Position numbers and translations under genes: made by a program | Source: Bacillota bacterium | GTDB taxonomy: Bacteria; Bacillota_I; Bacilli_A; RF39; UBA660 | NCBI GenBank assembly: GCA_015059485.1 | Contig: SVAH01000008.1 | Span: 1 to 58,626 of the forward strand | Direction: 5' to 3' | DNA length: 58,626 nucleotides | Notes under the pieces: generated by a model | What the model was told of the DNA's origin: nothing | Database searches by the model: none | What the model saw: the letters and a program-made list of their open reading frames with translations, nothing else | Shown here: positions 15,767 through 24,492 of the stretch, one piece after another | Numbering within the stretch: the first letter of the stretch is position 1 | How the letters are laid out: each line of letters starts with the position of its first letter

Positions 15767-16660
15767 ATGAATAATTTAAAAAATATTGTTACTAATAGTG
15801 AAAAAGTAAGAATTGGATTACAGAGAAACTATGAGAATGCATGTAACAACCCAAAATTTAAAAATTTAATAAAAAAGCTAGATATATCAAAAGAAGAAGC
15901 AATGAAACATACTTCAAAGTTTGAAAACATTTTAGAACAAATAGAAAAGTGCAGTAAATGTAAAGGACTATTTGAATGTTCATCAAATTATGAAGGACAT
16001 GCAGAATATCCAAACAAAATAGAAAATAAATTATATTTTACATATACTCCATGTAGATATACTAAAGAAGTTGAAGAAAAGAAAAATAAAAAGAAGACTG
16101 AAGGAAAAATAATAGAAACAGCTAGAATGAAAGACATAGATATTAATGATAAAAATAGGGTAAAAGTAATTAAATGGCTTAAAGACTTTTATGATAAATA
16201 TGATGCATCAAAAAATATGAAGGGATTATTCTTACATGGAAACTTTGGATGCGGTAAAACATTTTTAATATCTTGCTTACTTAATGAATTACATATAAAG
16301 AAAAATGTTGATATTGAAATAGTATATTTTCCAGAAGCACTTAGAACATTGAAAGATGATTGGGATTTATTCGCAGACAAGATGGATTATTATCAAAAAG
16401 TAGATATTTTACTTCTTGACGATATTGGTGCTGAAAAAGTGACTGATTGGGGGAGAGATGAAGTTTTAGGAACAATTCTTCAATCAAGAATGAATGATAA
16501 GCTACCAACATTTTTTACATCCAATCTTAATATTGAAGAATTAGAAGATCATTTAAGAGGAAGAAGTACATCAGACGTAATAAAAGCAAGAAGAATAATA
16601 GAAAGAATAAAACAATTATCAGAAGATATTGAAATGATTAGTGAAAATAGAAGAAAATAG
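15767..16660 (+). CDS. dnaI: Primosomal helicase loader DnaI
   Basis: A 297-residue AAA+ ATPase that loads the replicative helicase. The N-terminal half has a cysteine set (C62, C65, C71, C96) matching the zinc-binding domain of DnaI. The ATPase half has Walker A GNFGCGKT (158-165), Walker B LLLDD (215-219) and FTSNL as sensor 1. I chose ATG 15767 with AGGTG five bases before it; an upstream in-frame GTG at 15749 overlaps dnaB and lacks a ribosome binding site. It follows dnaB by four bases and ends at a terminator. Confidence 0.93.
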   Translation: MNNLKNIVTNSEKVRIGLQRNYENACNNPKFKNLIKKLDISKEEAMKHTSKFENILEQIEKCSKCKGLFECSSNYEGHAEYPNKIENKLYFTYTPCRYTKEVEEKKNKKKTEGKIIETARMKDIDINDKNRVKVIKWLKDFYDKYDASKNMKGLFLHGNFGCGKTFLISCLLNELHIKKNVDIEIVYFPEALRTLKDDWDLFADKMDYYQKVDILLLDDIGAEKVTDWGRDEVLGTILQSRMNDKLPTFFTSNLNIEELEDHLRGRSTSDVIKARRIIERIKQLSEDIEMISENRRK

Positions 16661-16688
16661 GATGTTATATTCTATTTTTATTTTTTTA
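16654..16688 (+). terminator. Terminator of dnaB-dnaI
   Basis: AAAATAG (16654-16660) pairs with CTATTTT (16672-16678), with an 11-base loop, followed by a T-rich run. It includes the dnaI stop codon. Confidence 0.55.
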
Positions 16689-16691
16689 ATA

Positions 16692-16707
16692 TTTACACTA
16701 ATGTAAA
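16692..16707 (+). promoter_or_regulatory. Palindrome upstream of the poly-G promoter, possible operator
   Basis: TTTACA-CTAA-TGTAAA is a perfect 6-bp inverted repeat ending 16 bases before the -35 element of the next promoter, where activators commonly bind. Its short stem and lack of a T run right after it argue against a terminator. Confidence 0.35.
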
Positions 16708-16723
16708 AAATACACTGCCTCTA

Positions 16724-16755
16724 TTGACAATGGGGGGGGGGTAGCATGATATAAT
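16724..16755 (+). promoter_or_regulatory. Promoter with a ten-G spacer tract: probable phase-variable promoter
   Basis: A perfect -35 TTGACA (16724-16729) and perfect -10 TATAAT (16750-16755), the latter with an extended TGA before it, are separated by 20 bases instead of the optimal 17. Ten of these are a G run (16732-16741). Loss of three G would restore a 17-base spacer. The run is extraordinary in so AT-rich a sequence. The arrangement equals known slipped-strand switches in other bacteria, where a homopolymer sits between -35 and -10. Confidence 0.75.
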
Positions 16756-16777
16756 ATATATGCAATAGGAGGTCTGT

Positions 16778-17395
16778 ATGAAAAAAATATTGAAAAGTAG
16801 AATATTTGCGTTTATATTAGGAGCCCTAATATTTTCAAGTATAAGTGTATATGCAGCACATAAATATGCTGCAAGTGATATAACATACAAAAATACTACC
16901 TTAGATCAAGCACTTAATACATTATATACAACTCAAAATACCACAGTTTCTAATTTACAAAGCCATGTGAGTAATTTAACGAGTGTAAATGAAACATTAA
17001 CTAATGAAAAAGCAGCATTACAGAGTCAAATAAATACAAAGGATGCAACAATTTCTAGTTTACAGTCTCAACTTAATTCATTAACGACAGCTGCATCAAA
17101 TTTTCATTTTACTTCTTCTACGTCTGTACAAACATTTAATTTGGGATTTAAACCTAAATATATAAATTGTTTTTCAAATTTTAAGAATATTGAATATGAA
17201 TCAATAATCTATAACTATGATTATGATTCAAGTCATGTATACAAAGTAAATACAGCTGATAGTTACACATATACATATAGTATGGCTATTAGAGAAATAG
17301 CTCCATTTTTTACTATTAATAATAATGGCTTTTCTTGGAATATAAATAGTTCTGAATGGAATGGAGTAGTAGTTTATTGTACAGCAAGTAAATAA
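16778..17395 (+). CDS. Secreted coiled-coil surface protein, hypothetical
   Basis: 205 residues: a cleavable signal peptide (KK start, hydrophobic 8-24, cut near VYAA at about 27), then a coiled coil at about 55-98 (TLTNEKAALQSQINTKDATI and its repeats, with leucines at heptad spacing) and a strand-rich C-terminal domain (105-205) with two cysteines. There is no LPXTG or lipobox, so retention at the wall is unclear. I do not recognise the C-terminal domain. A perfect AGGAGG lies five bases before the ATG. The gene is monocistronic between terminators and is driven by the poly-G promoter, so its expression is probably switched on and off. Confidence 0.8.
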   Translation: MKKILKSRIFAFILGALIFSSISVYAAHKYAASDITYKNTTLDQALNTLYTTQNTTVSNLQSHVSNLTSVNETLTNEKAALQSQINTKDATISSLQSQLNSLTTAASNFHFTSSTSVQTFNLGFKPKYINCFSNFKNIEYESIIYNYDYDSSHVYKVNTADSYTYTYSMAIREIAPFFTINNNGFSWNINSSEWNGVVVYCTASK

Positions 17396-17402
17396 TTATA
17401 TA

Positions 17403-17430
17403 AAATATTAGATTTAATCTAATATTTTTT
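17403..17430 (+). terminator. Terminator of the phase-variable surface gene
   Basis: Perfect 11-bp stem (17403-17413 with 17417-17427), three-base loop, followed by T. Confidence 0.8.
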
Positions 17431-17434
17431 ATTT

Positions 17435-17478
17435 TGTCAGATAGTTCGACATATTTTTTAACTTTAATAAGTTATTAT
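17435..17478 (+). promoter_or_regulatory. Possible Spo0A-controlled promoter of spoIIGA-sigE
   Basis: TTCGACA (17445-17451) is the reverse complement of TGTCGAA, an exact Spo0A box (TGNCGAA). A weaker box, TGTCAGA, lies at 17435-17441. Taking TTCGAC as -35, a TATTAT -10 sits at 17473-17478 with 22 bases between, the same odd spacing as the B. subtilis spoIIG promoter, which needs Spo0A. One seven-base match alone is expected a few times by chance in a window of this size; its position gives it weight. Confidence 0.45.
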
Positions 17479-17493
17479 ATATATGGTGATGAT

Positions 17494-18255
17494 ATGAAAA
17501 TATATTTAGATGTGGTGATAATAATAAATTTTTTGTTAGATTTTAATATTTTATATATAACTAGTAATGTTTTAAAAAGAAGAACAAATTTTAAAAGAAT
17601 ATTATTATCATCATTATTTGGTGAAATCACATTACTATTTTTATTCGTTAAAATTAATACTATGTTATTATTTTTTATTAAAGTATTAATATGTCTGTTA
17701 ATGTGCACAATCTCTTTTTCATATAATAATCTAAAATACACAGTTAACAATATGAGTTATGTTTATATGATATCAACTATATATGGAGGGGTATTATATT
17801 TAATAAAAACTAATATAGATAATAATTATTTATATGTTGTTTTATTAATAATACTATTACCATTATTTACAAAAGAGATAATGAACTATTTTAAGAGAAT
17901 AAAAACAAATTATAACTATTACTATAAAATAAAAATTAATTTTGATGACAATATAAATATCATTTTGAATTCATTTTTAGATACTGGTAACAAATTAATA
18001 GACCCATATACTAATAAAGGAATTATACTAGTAGATATAAATAAAATAAAGAAACTTGTTAAAATACGAAGTCCAATATATGTACCATATAAATCGTTAA
18101 ATAATAATGGAATAATTGAATGTATTAAACCATATTCTATAGAAATAAAAGATAAAATATATACAAATTATTTAATTGGACTTAGTAATGATAAATTTAA
18201 TATAGATGGTATCGACTGTATTTTAAATTATAAATTATTGGAGGATCTAACATGA
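17494..18255 (+). CDS. spoIIGA: Sporulation sigma-E processing peptidase SpoIIGA
   Basis: A 253-residue membrane aspartic protease that removes the pro-sequence of sigma-E. The N-terminus MKIYLDVVIIINFLLDFNIL is the family signature, and five hydrophobic segments fill residues 5-130. The catalytic aspartate is Asp163 in FLDTGNKL, in a soluble C-terminal domain. The start ATG 17494 matches the family N-terminus and has GGTGATG upstream; an in-frame TTG at 17434 would add 20 unlikely residues. It overlaps sigE by four bases (ATGA), as in other spore formers. Confidence 0.93.
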   Translation: MKIYLDVVIIINFLLDFNILYITSNVLKRRTNFKRILLSSLFGEITLLFLFVKINTMLLFFIKVLICLLMCTISFSYNNLKYTVNNMSYVYMISTIYGGVLYLIKTNIDNNYLYVVLLIILLPLFTKEIMNYFKRIKTNYNYYYKIKINFDDNINIILNSFLDTGNKLIDPYTNKGIILVDINKIKKLVKIRSPIYVPYKSLNNNGIIECIKPYSIEIKDKIYTNYLIGLSNDKFNIDGIDCILNYKLLEDLT

Positions 18256-18935
18256 TAAAAAAAATAATTGAATTTTTAAGATTAAAGTATAATGAATGCT
18301 TTTTTGTTGGAAGTACAGATAAATTGCCACCACCTTTATCTAAAGAAGATGAAATCAATTATGTGATAAAAGCAAAAGAAGGAAATATAGAGGCTAGAAA
18401 TATATTAATTGAACATAATCTTAGGTTAGTAGTGTATTTAGCAAAAAAGTATGAAAATACAGGGTATGATTTAGATGATTTAGTTTCTATTGGCTCGATT
18501 GGTTTAATTAAAGGGATTAATACATATAAACCTGATAAAAATATAAAACTTGCTACATATGCATCTAGATGTATAGCTAATGAAATTCTTATGTTTTTAA
18601 GAAAAAATAAAAAAAGAAAAACAGAGGTCAGTTTTGAAGATGCGCTTAACTATGACAGTGAAGGAAATGAATTACATTTAGAGGACATACTTGGTACTGA
18701 TGATGATTTAGTAAGTAAAGAATATGAGGATAAAGTGGATAAAATATTATTAAAAAATGAAATAGAAAAACTAAAACCTAGAGATAAACAGATAATGATT
18801 ATGAGATATGGGCTCAATAACACTAAAGAATATACACAAAAAGAAGTGGCAGACATACTTGGTATAAGTCAATCTTATATTTCAAGAATTGAAAAAAAAG
18901 TAATAAAAAATTTAAAGGTAATAATGAAAGTGTGA
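18252..18935 (+). CDS. sigE: RNA polymerase sporulation sigma factor SigE (pro-sigma-E)
   Basis: 227 residues with all sigma-70 core regions: region 2 (EHNLRLVVYLAKKYENTGYDL onwards, with LATYASRCIANEILM contacting the -10), and region 4 with the helix-turn-helix KEVADILGISQSYISRIEKK at the end. LPPPLSKEDE (25-34), preceded by a ~20-residue hydrophobic-charged leader, is the mother-cell sigma-E pro-protein form. SpoIIGA, encoded immediately upstream with a 4-base overlap, would cut it. The sigG gene that follows in Bacillus is absent, so the strain's sporulation status cannot be settled from this window. Confidence 0.93.
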   Translation: MIKKIIEFLRLKYNECFFVGSTDKLPPPLSKEDEINYVIKAKEGNIEARNILIEHNLRLVVYLAKKYENTGYDLDDLVSIGSIGLIKGINTYKPDKNIKLATYASRCIANEILMFLRKNKKRKTEVSFEDALNYDSEGNELHLEDILGTDDDLVSKEYEDKVDKILLKNEIEKLKPRDKQIMIMRYGLNNTKEYTQKEVADILGISQSYISRIEKKVIKNLKVIMKV

Positions 18936-18940
18936 ATAAA

Positions 18941-19033
18941 ATGAAATTAGAACATTATTTTACAAGAATGATAGAAAAAATAACAGAAATCAATATAAAA
19001 CTTGATGATATTAGAATTAAAAGTGATAAATAA
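18941..19033 (+). CDS. Possible 30-residue peptide gene after sigE
   Basis: ATG 18941 (or an in-frame GTG 18932, overlapping the end of sigE) opens a frame reading MKLEHYFTRMIEKITEIN and on, an amphipathic helix, up to a stop inside the terminator stem. There is no clear ribosome binding site, and coupling to sigE would be needed. It may be only an unused short frame. Confidence 0.25.
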   Translation: MKLEHYFTRMIEKITEINIKLDDIRIKSDK

Positions 19034-19043
19034 TCACTTTTTT
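19020..19043 (+). terminator. Terminator of spoIIGA-sigE
   Basis: A 7-bp stem (19020-19026 with 19034-19040), seven-base loop, followed by T. Confidence 0.7.
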
Positions 19044-19067
19044 CTATGTAGACTTTTAGGGTAAAAT

Positions 19068-19086
19068 CTAGTAAAATTATTACTAG
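19068..19086 (+). promoter_or_regulatory. Inverted repeat overlapping the lepA ribosome binding site
   Basis: CTAGTAA (19068-19074) and TTACTAG (19080-19086) form a perfect 7-bp inverted repeat with five bases between. Its right arm runs into the AGGTG ribosome binding site of lepA, so folding could mask it, or the site could be an operator. Confidence 0.35.
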
Positions 19087-19095
19087 GTGAAATTT

Positions 19096-20892
19096 ATGAA
19101 AGAGCAAAATATTAGAAACTTTTCAATAATCGCACATATTGATCATGGTAAGAGTACTCTCGCAGATAGAATATTAGAAATTACAGGTAGTGTTGATAAA
19201 AGAGAAATGAAAGATCAGCTTCTAGATAATATGGATCTTGAAAGAGAACGTGGTATTACTATAAAGTTAAATGCGGTTAGATTAAATTACCATTATAAAG
19301 ATGAAGATTATATATTAAATTTAATAGATACTCCAGGGCATGTAGATTTCACGTATGAAGTATCACGAAGTTTGGCAGCATGTGAGGGTGCTATTTTAGT
19401 TGTTGATGCAGCACAGGGTATTGAAGCACAAACACTTGCTAACTTATATCTTGCTATGGAAAATAATTTAACTATTATTCCAGTTATCAATAAAATAGAC
19501 TTACCTAATGCAGATGTGCCTAGAGTAAAAGAAGAATTAAAAAAAGTTTTAGGATTTAAAGAAGAAGAAATATTACTTGCATCAGGGAAAACTGGTGAAG
19601 GTGTTAAAGAATTGATTGAAGCAGTAATTGATAGAATAGAGCCTCCTAAAATTGATAGCAAAGCTAAAACCAGAGCTTTAATATTCGATAGTTATTTTGA
19701 TTCATACAAAGGTGTAGTAGCACTAGTAAAAGTAGTGGATGGAAAAATAGAGGTAAAAGATACTATCAAAATGATGCAGTCTAATAAAGAATTTGAAGTA
19801 GTAGAACTTGGTTTTCATACACCAAAAGTAGTTGAAAAAAAGATTCTTACATCAGGAGAGGTTGGATATGTATGTGCAGCTATTAAAGATATATCATCTG
19901 TTGCAGTTGGAGATACTATTACAACTAAAAAAAATGAAGCACAAATACCACTTGAAGGGTATAAACCAATGAAACCAATGGTATACTCTGGAATATTTCC
20001 AGTTGAGCCAAACAAATATGAAGCTTTAAAAGAAGCTTTAGAAAAATTAAAACTAAATGATGCAGCTTTAAACTTTGAACCAGAAACAAGTGAAGCATTA
20101 GGATTTGGGTTTAGAACTGGTTTCTTAGGTCTATTACATATGGATATAATAATATCTAGAATAGAAAGAGAATTTGATATAAATATAATTGCAACATCAC
20201 CATCAGTTATATATGAAGTAACACTTACAAATGGTGATGAAGTAAAAGTTGATTCACCGACTAAAATGCCTGAGAGAACATATATTAAAGAAATAAGAGA
20301 ACCATACATATATACAAATATAATAGTACCATCAGAATATATAGGTTCTATAATGGAACTATGTCAAAATAAAAGAGGAATTTATAAAAATTTAGAATAT
20401 ATAGATGATACAAGAGTTAACATTCATTATGAAATACCACTTTCTGAAATAGTATATGATTTCTTTGATAAACTAAAATCATCAACTAAAGGTTATGCAT
20501 CATTTGATTATGAAATAATAGGCTATAAAGCATCAAATCTAGTAAAAATGGATATACTTCTTAATGGAGATGTAGTAGATGCGCTGTCAGTAATAGTTCA
20601 TAAAGATTTTGCGTATAATCGAGGTAAATCAATAGTGGAAAAACTAAAAAAACTAATACCTAGACAAATGTTCCAAGTGCCGATACAAGCATCAATAGGT
20701 GCTAAAGTAATAGCTAGAGAAAATATATCTGCTATGAAAAAAAATGTACTTGCTAAGTGCTATGGTGGAGATGTATCTAGAAAAAGAAAATTACTTGAAA
20801 AACAAAAAGAAGGTAAAAAACGTATGAAAATGGTAGGATCTGTTGAAGTTCCTAGTGATGTATTTATAGATATATTAAAAGAAGAGGAATAA
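19096..20892 (+). CDS. lepA: Elongation factor 4 (LepA), ribosome GTPase
   Basis: A 598-residue translational GTPase with the LepA order: G domain with P-loop AHIDHGKST (13-21), DTPGH and NKIDL motifs, EF-G-like domains II, III and V, and the LepA-specific C-terminal domain ending with [20 protein letters not shown]. Length is standard. EF4 acts on stalled or forming ribosomes. ATG 19096 has AGGTG six bases upstream and gives the normal short N-terminus; the in-frame GTG 19087 lies inside that site. The SpoIIID-like gene and hemW follow in the same direction with almost no gap. Confidence 0.96.
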   Translation: MKEQNIRNFSIIAHIDHGKSTLADRILEITGSVDKREMKDQLLDNMDLERERGITIKLNAVRLNYHYKDEDYILNLIDTPGHVDFTYEVSRSLAACEGAILVVDAAQGIEAQTLANLYLAMENNLTIIPVINKIDLPNADVPRVKEELKKVLGFKEEEILLASGKTGEGVKELIEAVIDRIEPPKIDSKAKTRALIFDSYFDSYKGVVALVKVVDGKIEVKDTIKMMQSNKEFEVVELGFHTPKVVEKKILTSGEVGYVCAAIKDISSVAVGDTITTKKNEAQIPLEGYKPMKPMVYSGIFPVEPNKYEALKEALEKLKLNDAALNFEPETSEALGFGFRTGFLGLLHMDIIISRIEREFDINIIATSPSVIYEVTLTNGDEVKVDSPTKMPERTYIKEIREPYIYTNIIVPSEYIGSIMELCQNKRGIYKNLEYIDDTRVNIHYEIPLSEIVYDFFDKLKSSTKGYASFDYEIIGYKASNLVKMDILLNGDVVDALSVIVHKDFAYNRGKSIVEKLKKLIPRQMFQVPIQASIGAKVIARENISAMKKNVLAKCYGGDVSRKRKLLEKQKEGKKRMKMVGSVEVPSDVFIDILKEEE

Positions 20893-20896
20893 TAAT

Positions 20897-21337
20897 ATGC
20901 AAGAGAAAGAAAAGAAAATATTAGATGTGGCACAGTATATAATAGATAATAAAGCTACAATTAAAGAAACTGCAGAACATTTTAAAATGTCAGAATCCAG
21001 TATAAAAAAATATATAAACGATTATGATAAGTTAATTAATATTGATGAGGCAAAATATTTAGCAGTAAAATATGTTCAAAGTGAAATTGAATTAAAAGGT
21101 CAAAGAAAGGGTGCAGAAATTGGTAAGAGAGGTAAGGCCATAGATGAGAGAAAAATAATAGAGATAGCTAAAAAAATGATTACAAATGGTTGGACTTTAC
21201 AAATAGCATCATCTTATTATAATATGCCTACATCTACCATATATGATAGAGTAACTGATATAAAAGATGAAAATCTTAGAAGAAGCATTTATGAATTATT
21301 TGAAGATAATTCTAAAAATAGAGGCGGTAGGCAATGA
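20897..21337 (+). CDS. SpoIIID-like DNA-binding protein with a second HTH
   Basis: 146 residues. The first ~85 resemble SpoIIID, the mother-cell regulator of sporulation: a helix-turn-helix at about 18-42 (ATIKETAEHFKMSESSIKKYI), then a basic stretch ending GQRKGAEIGKRGK as in SpoIIID's C-terminal DNA-contacting helix. A second, similar unit follows (about 88-125: ERKIIEIAKKMITNGWTLQI and SSYYNMPTSTIYDRV). Known SpoIIID is about 93 residues with one such unit. The gene lies four bases after lepA and overlaps hemW by four. The name is a family-level call; a sporulation role is inference, helped by sigE 2 kb upstream. Confidence 0.65.
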   Translation: MQEKEKKILDVAQYIIDNKATIKETAEHFKMSESSIKKYINDYDKLINIDEAKYLAVKYVQSEIELKGQRKGAEIGKRGKAIDERKIIEIAKKMITNGWTLQIASSYYNMPTSTIYDRVTDIKDENLRRSIYELFEDNSKNRGGRQ

Positions 21338-22416
21338 ATAAAGGAGTATATGTACATATCCCATTTTGTAAAAATATTTGCTCTTATTGTGATTTTTGCA
21401 AAGTTCTTTATAAAAAAGAGTGGGTTATGCCATACTTAAAAAAATTAAATAAAGAAATAAAAGACATTTATATGGACGATATAGTAGATACTATATATAT
21501 AGGTGGTGGCACACCATCGAGTTTAACAAAAGAAGAATTAGAAATATTATTTAAAGTATTGTCAAGATTAAAAAAAGACTTAGTTGAATTTACATTTGAA
21601 TGCAATTTAAATGATATAAACGAAGAATTACTTAGCATATTAAAAGAAAATGGCGTAACTAGATTAAGTATTGGGATTGAAACTTTTGATGAGGAATTAC
21701 AAAAAATAATTCATAGAAATCATAGTTTTGAAGAAGCTAAAATGAGAATAGACTTATGTAGAGCATATGACTTTAATAATATTAATTTGGATTTAATGTA
21801 TGGTTTTAAAGATGAAGATTTAAAAATGCTAAAGAAAGATTTAAAATTGTTTATGAAATTAAATCCCGAACATATAAGTACATATAGTTTAATACTAGAA
21901 GATTCTACTATTTTAAAAAATAATAATTATGAAAACTGTGATGAAGAATTAGAAGTAGAAATGTATGAATATATTTGTAAATTTTTAAAGAAACATAATT
22001 TTAATCATTATGAAGTAAGTAATTTTTCGAAAGTTGGATATGAATCAAAACATAATTTGAAATATTGGAATAATTATGAATATTATGGATTTGGTTTAGG
22101 GGCATCTGGATATATAGATGGAGTTAGATATAATAATACTAGGAGTTTAAAACAATATATTGAAAATGAAGAATTTAGTACAAAAGAATTATTAACAGAA
22201 AAAGATATAATGGATAATGAAATTATGTTAGGATTTAGAAAAATAAGAGGAATAAATTTAGAAGAATTTAAAAAGAAATATAATGTATCTATGGATAAAG
22301 TTTATCCTATAGTTCCACTTATTAAAAATGAAGATTTAATAATAAAAAATGGATACATATTTATAAATCCTGATAAAATATATGTTATGAATGAAATCTT
22401 AATTAAAATGGTTTAA
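21334..22416 (+). CDS. hemW: Radical SAM heme chaperone HemW-like
   Basis: A 360-residue radical SAM protein of the HemN/HemW group. The cluster motif is C12-x3-C16-x2-C19 with a further C22 (FCKNICSYCDFC), as in HemW rather than true coproporphyrinogen oxidase HemN. GGGTPSSL and RLSIGIETFDEE follow, and the C-terminal HemN domain is present. HemW inserts heme into respiratory proteins in the organisms studied; whether this organism makes heme cannot be seen here. lepA-hemW adjacency is usual in Bacillota, here with the HTH gene between them. The start overlaps the upstream stop by four bases. Confidence 0.9.
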   Translation: MNKGVYVHIPFCKNICSYCDFCKVLYKKEWVMPYLKKLNKEIKDIYMDDIVDTIYIGGGTPSSLTKEELEILFKVLSRLKKDLVEFTFECNLNDINEELLSILKENGVTRLSIGIETFDEELQKIIHRNHSFEEAKMRIDLCRAYDFNNINLDLMYGFKDEDLKMLKKDLKLFMKLNPEHISTYSLILEDSTILKNNNYENCDEELEVEMYEYICKFLKKHNFNHYEVSNFSKVGYESKHNLKYWNNYEYYGFGLGASGYIDGVRYNNTRSLKQYIENEEFSTKELLTEKDIMDNEIMLGFRKIRGINLEEFKKKYNVSMDKVYPIVPLIKNEDLIIKNGYIFINPDKIYVMNEILIKMV

Positions 22417-22432
22417 AAGCCATTAATTTAGG

Positions 22433-22467
22433 AAAGAAGAAATGTAATATAGTATTTCTTCTTTTTG
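22433..22467 (+). terminator. Terminator of lepA-hemW
   Basis: AAGAAGAAAT and ATTTCTTCTT form a 10-bp stem around a ten-base loop, then T. Confidence 0.75.
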
Positions 22468-22517
22468 TTATTTAAAATACAAATAAAACATGTTAAAATA
22501 CTTGTAGGGTGATTACA

Positions 22518-23450
22518 TTGAAAAATAAAAAAATAGTATTTATGGGTACGCCTGATTTTGCAGTAGGCGTTTTACAGAAATTAATAGATAATAGTTATAA
22601 TGTAGTACTTGTTGTATCACAACCAGATAAATATGTTGGAAGAAAACATATTTTAACTTCAACTCCAGTAAAGCAAGTTGCTTTAGATAATGGGATAGAA
22701 GTATTTCAACCTGAAAAAATTAGAAAAGATTATAATAGAATATTAGAATTAAAACCTGATATTATAATAACTTGTGCATATGGTCAAATAATTCCTGAGG
22801 AATTAATTAATTTGCCAGAATACGGATGTATTAATGTTCATGCTTCACTTCTTCCAAAATATAGAGGAGGAGCGCCAATACATTGGGCTAAAATAAATGG
22901 CGATGAAAAAACTGGTGTTACCATTATGTATATGGATAAAAATATGGATACTGGAGATATAATTAAGGTTGAAGAAATTGAGATTAGAGATGAAGATACT
23001 ACTGAAAGCTTATTTGATAAATTATCTATAATGGGTGCTGATTTATTAATAGAAACATTACCAAGTATATTTAATAAAACAAACAAAAGAGTTCCACAAA
23101 ATGAAGATGAAGTTACATATGCATATAATATAAAAAGAGAAGAAGAAACAATTTATTTTGATAAGGATGGTAAAACTATTATAAATAAAATTAGAGGATT
23201 ATATTCTTGGCCTCTTGCTAATTTTAAAATAGATGATGTTGAATATAAAATACTTGAAGCACATTTTGAAAAGAAAAATGTAAAAGAAGTAAACAAAATT
23301 GAAGTAACTAAGAATGCATTTGGAATTACTTGCAATGATGGCATAATTTATATAGATAAAATAAAGCCATTTGGAAAAAAAGCAATGGATATTAAAGATT
23401 TTTTGAATGGGATAGATAAAGAAAAGATTAAAGATGGGAAGATAAATTAG
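22518..23450 (+). CDS. fmt: Methionyl-tRNA formyltransferase
   Basis: A 310-residue enzyme that formylates initiator Met-tRNA with 10-formyl-tetrahydrofolate. The FGTPDFA-like motif (MGTPDFAVGVL) opens the Rossmann domain, and the active-site region NVHASLLPKYRGGAPIHWA is intact with the Asn/His/Asp triad expected of the family. The OB-fold tRNA-binding domain fills residues ~200-310. I favour TTG 22518 because AGGGTG lies six bases upstream; an in-frame GTG at 22509 lies in that motif. No def gene is nearby. It runs directly into the next gene. Confidence 0.94.
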   Translation: MKNKKIVFMGTPDFAVGVLQKLIDNSYNVVLVVSQPDKYVGRKHILTSTPVKQVALDNGIEVFQPEKIRKDYNRILELKPDIIITCAYGQIIPEELINLPEYGCINVHASLLPKYRGGAPIHWAKINGDEKTGVTIMYMDKNMDTGDIIKVEEIEIRDEDTTESLFDKLSIMGADLLIETLPSIFNKTNKRVPQNEDEVTYAYNIKREEETIYFDKDGKTIINKIRGLYSWPLANFKIDDVEYKILEAHFEKKNVKEVNKIEVTKNAFGITCNDGIIYIDKIKPFGKKAMDIKDFLNGIDKEKIKDGKIN

Positions 23451-23451
23451 T

Positions 23452-24147
23452 ATGAATAAAAAAAGTGATAATAAAAATGAGCAAACTAAAAGAGAAAAAT
23501 TTAAGGAACTTTGGGGAAATACAAGAACTAAAGCAATAATTAAATTAGGTATGTGGGGTGCTTTTTTTGTAATAATGTTTGTCATTACAATGATATTTTC
23601 TCTTGTTAATGGCTATAAAAAACAATACTCCGATTTAAATAATAAAAATGTCGTAAATGAAAATTCAAATGAAAAAGTTGAAGTAAATATTGTTGGAATG
23701 TTACAAAAACTTTTAAATGGATCATATTCATATAAATATACGATTACTAATGGAGAAGAAACATACTCATATTCTGGAACAAAAGATGAAAATTCAGACT
23801 TAGGTTATTTTGAAAATAAAGATGGGATAGTTAAATATGAAATTTTAAATGCTGAGTATTATAAAATAATAAATGGTGAAAAAATTTCAGATAATACATT
23901 TATAAATGAACAAGATAAGAATATAGTCGAACTAAAAGACATAATTATTAGAATTAATAATTATGAAGAAGTTAATAAACCACAGATTACTGACAATATA
24001 TATATTTATGATTTATCATTTGAGGAAAATAAATATTATGTAAATATAACAATAGATAAAAATAATATATCTAAAATAGATATTAATTATAACGATACTA
24101 ACTACATTTTGGAATATAAAAATATAATCAATAGCAATGTCAACTAA
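23452..24147 (+). CDS. Single-pass membrane protein, hypothetical
   Basis: Not recognised. 231 residues: a basic cytoplasmic tail (1-30), one transmembrane segment (about 35-55, [19 protein letters not shown]), then an outside domain rich in Asn, Tyr, Glu and Lys with regularly alternating strands (for example [18 protein letters not shown] at about 92-109). Type II topology is suggested by the basic N-terminus. It begins two bases after fmt's stop and ends in a terminator, so it is in the fmt transcript. Confidence 0.7.
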   Translation: MNKKSDNKNEQTKREKFKELWGNTRTKAIIKLGMWGAFFVIMFVITMIFSLVNGYKKQYSDLNNKNVVNENSNEKVEVNIVGMLQKLLNGSYSYKYTITNGEETYSYSGTKDENSDLGYFENKDGIVKYEILNAEYYKIINGEKISDNTFINEQDKNIVELKDIIIRINNYEEVNKPQITDNIYIYDLSFEENKYYVNITIDKNNISKIDINYNDTNYILEYKNIINSNVN

Positions 24148-24171
24148 AATGGTTGACATTGTTTATTTTTT
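24135..24171 (+). terminator. Terminator of the fmt transcript
   Basis: Perfect 10-bp stem CAATGTCAAC/GTTGACATTG (24135-24144 with 24152-24161) around a seven-base loop, then a T-rich run. Confidence 0.8.
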
Positions 24172-24208
24172 CTGTTATTATACATATAGTTTTAAAGGAG
24201 GAAAGAAA

Positions 24209-24490
24209 ATGGCAGTTAAATTGAGATTAAAAAGAATGGGTGCAAAGCAAAAACCATTTTATCGTATTGTAGCAGCTGATTCTAGAACTAAAAGAGATGG
24301 TAAATTTTTAGATAATGTTGGAACTTATAATCCAATCAAGAATCCAGCAGAAATAACTGTAAATGAAGAAAAAGCTTTATATTGGTTATCACAAGGAGCA
24401 ATCCCAACTGATACAGTTAGAAATATATTAAGTAAAAATGGTGTTATGAAAAAATTTGCTGAATCTAAATCAAAAAAGGAAAGTAAGTAA
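24209..24490 (+). CDS. rpsP: 30S ribosomal protein S16
   Basis: 93 residues, a full-length S16 with [20 protein letters not shown] at the N-terminus and the usual [13 protein letters not shown] motif. S16 binds 16S rRNA early in small-subunit assembly. AAAGGAGG lies nine bases before ATG 24209; an in-frame extension to 24137 would run through the upstream terminator and is rejected. Followed two bases later by khpA; rimM, trmD and rplS, the usual next genes in Bacilli, are not here. Confidence 0.97.
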   Translation: MAVKLRLKRMGAKQKPFYRIVAADSRTKRDGKFLDNVGTYNPIKNPAEITVNEEKALYWLSQGAIPTDTVRNILSKNGVMKKFAESKSKKESK

Positions 24491-24492
24491 TT

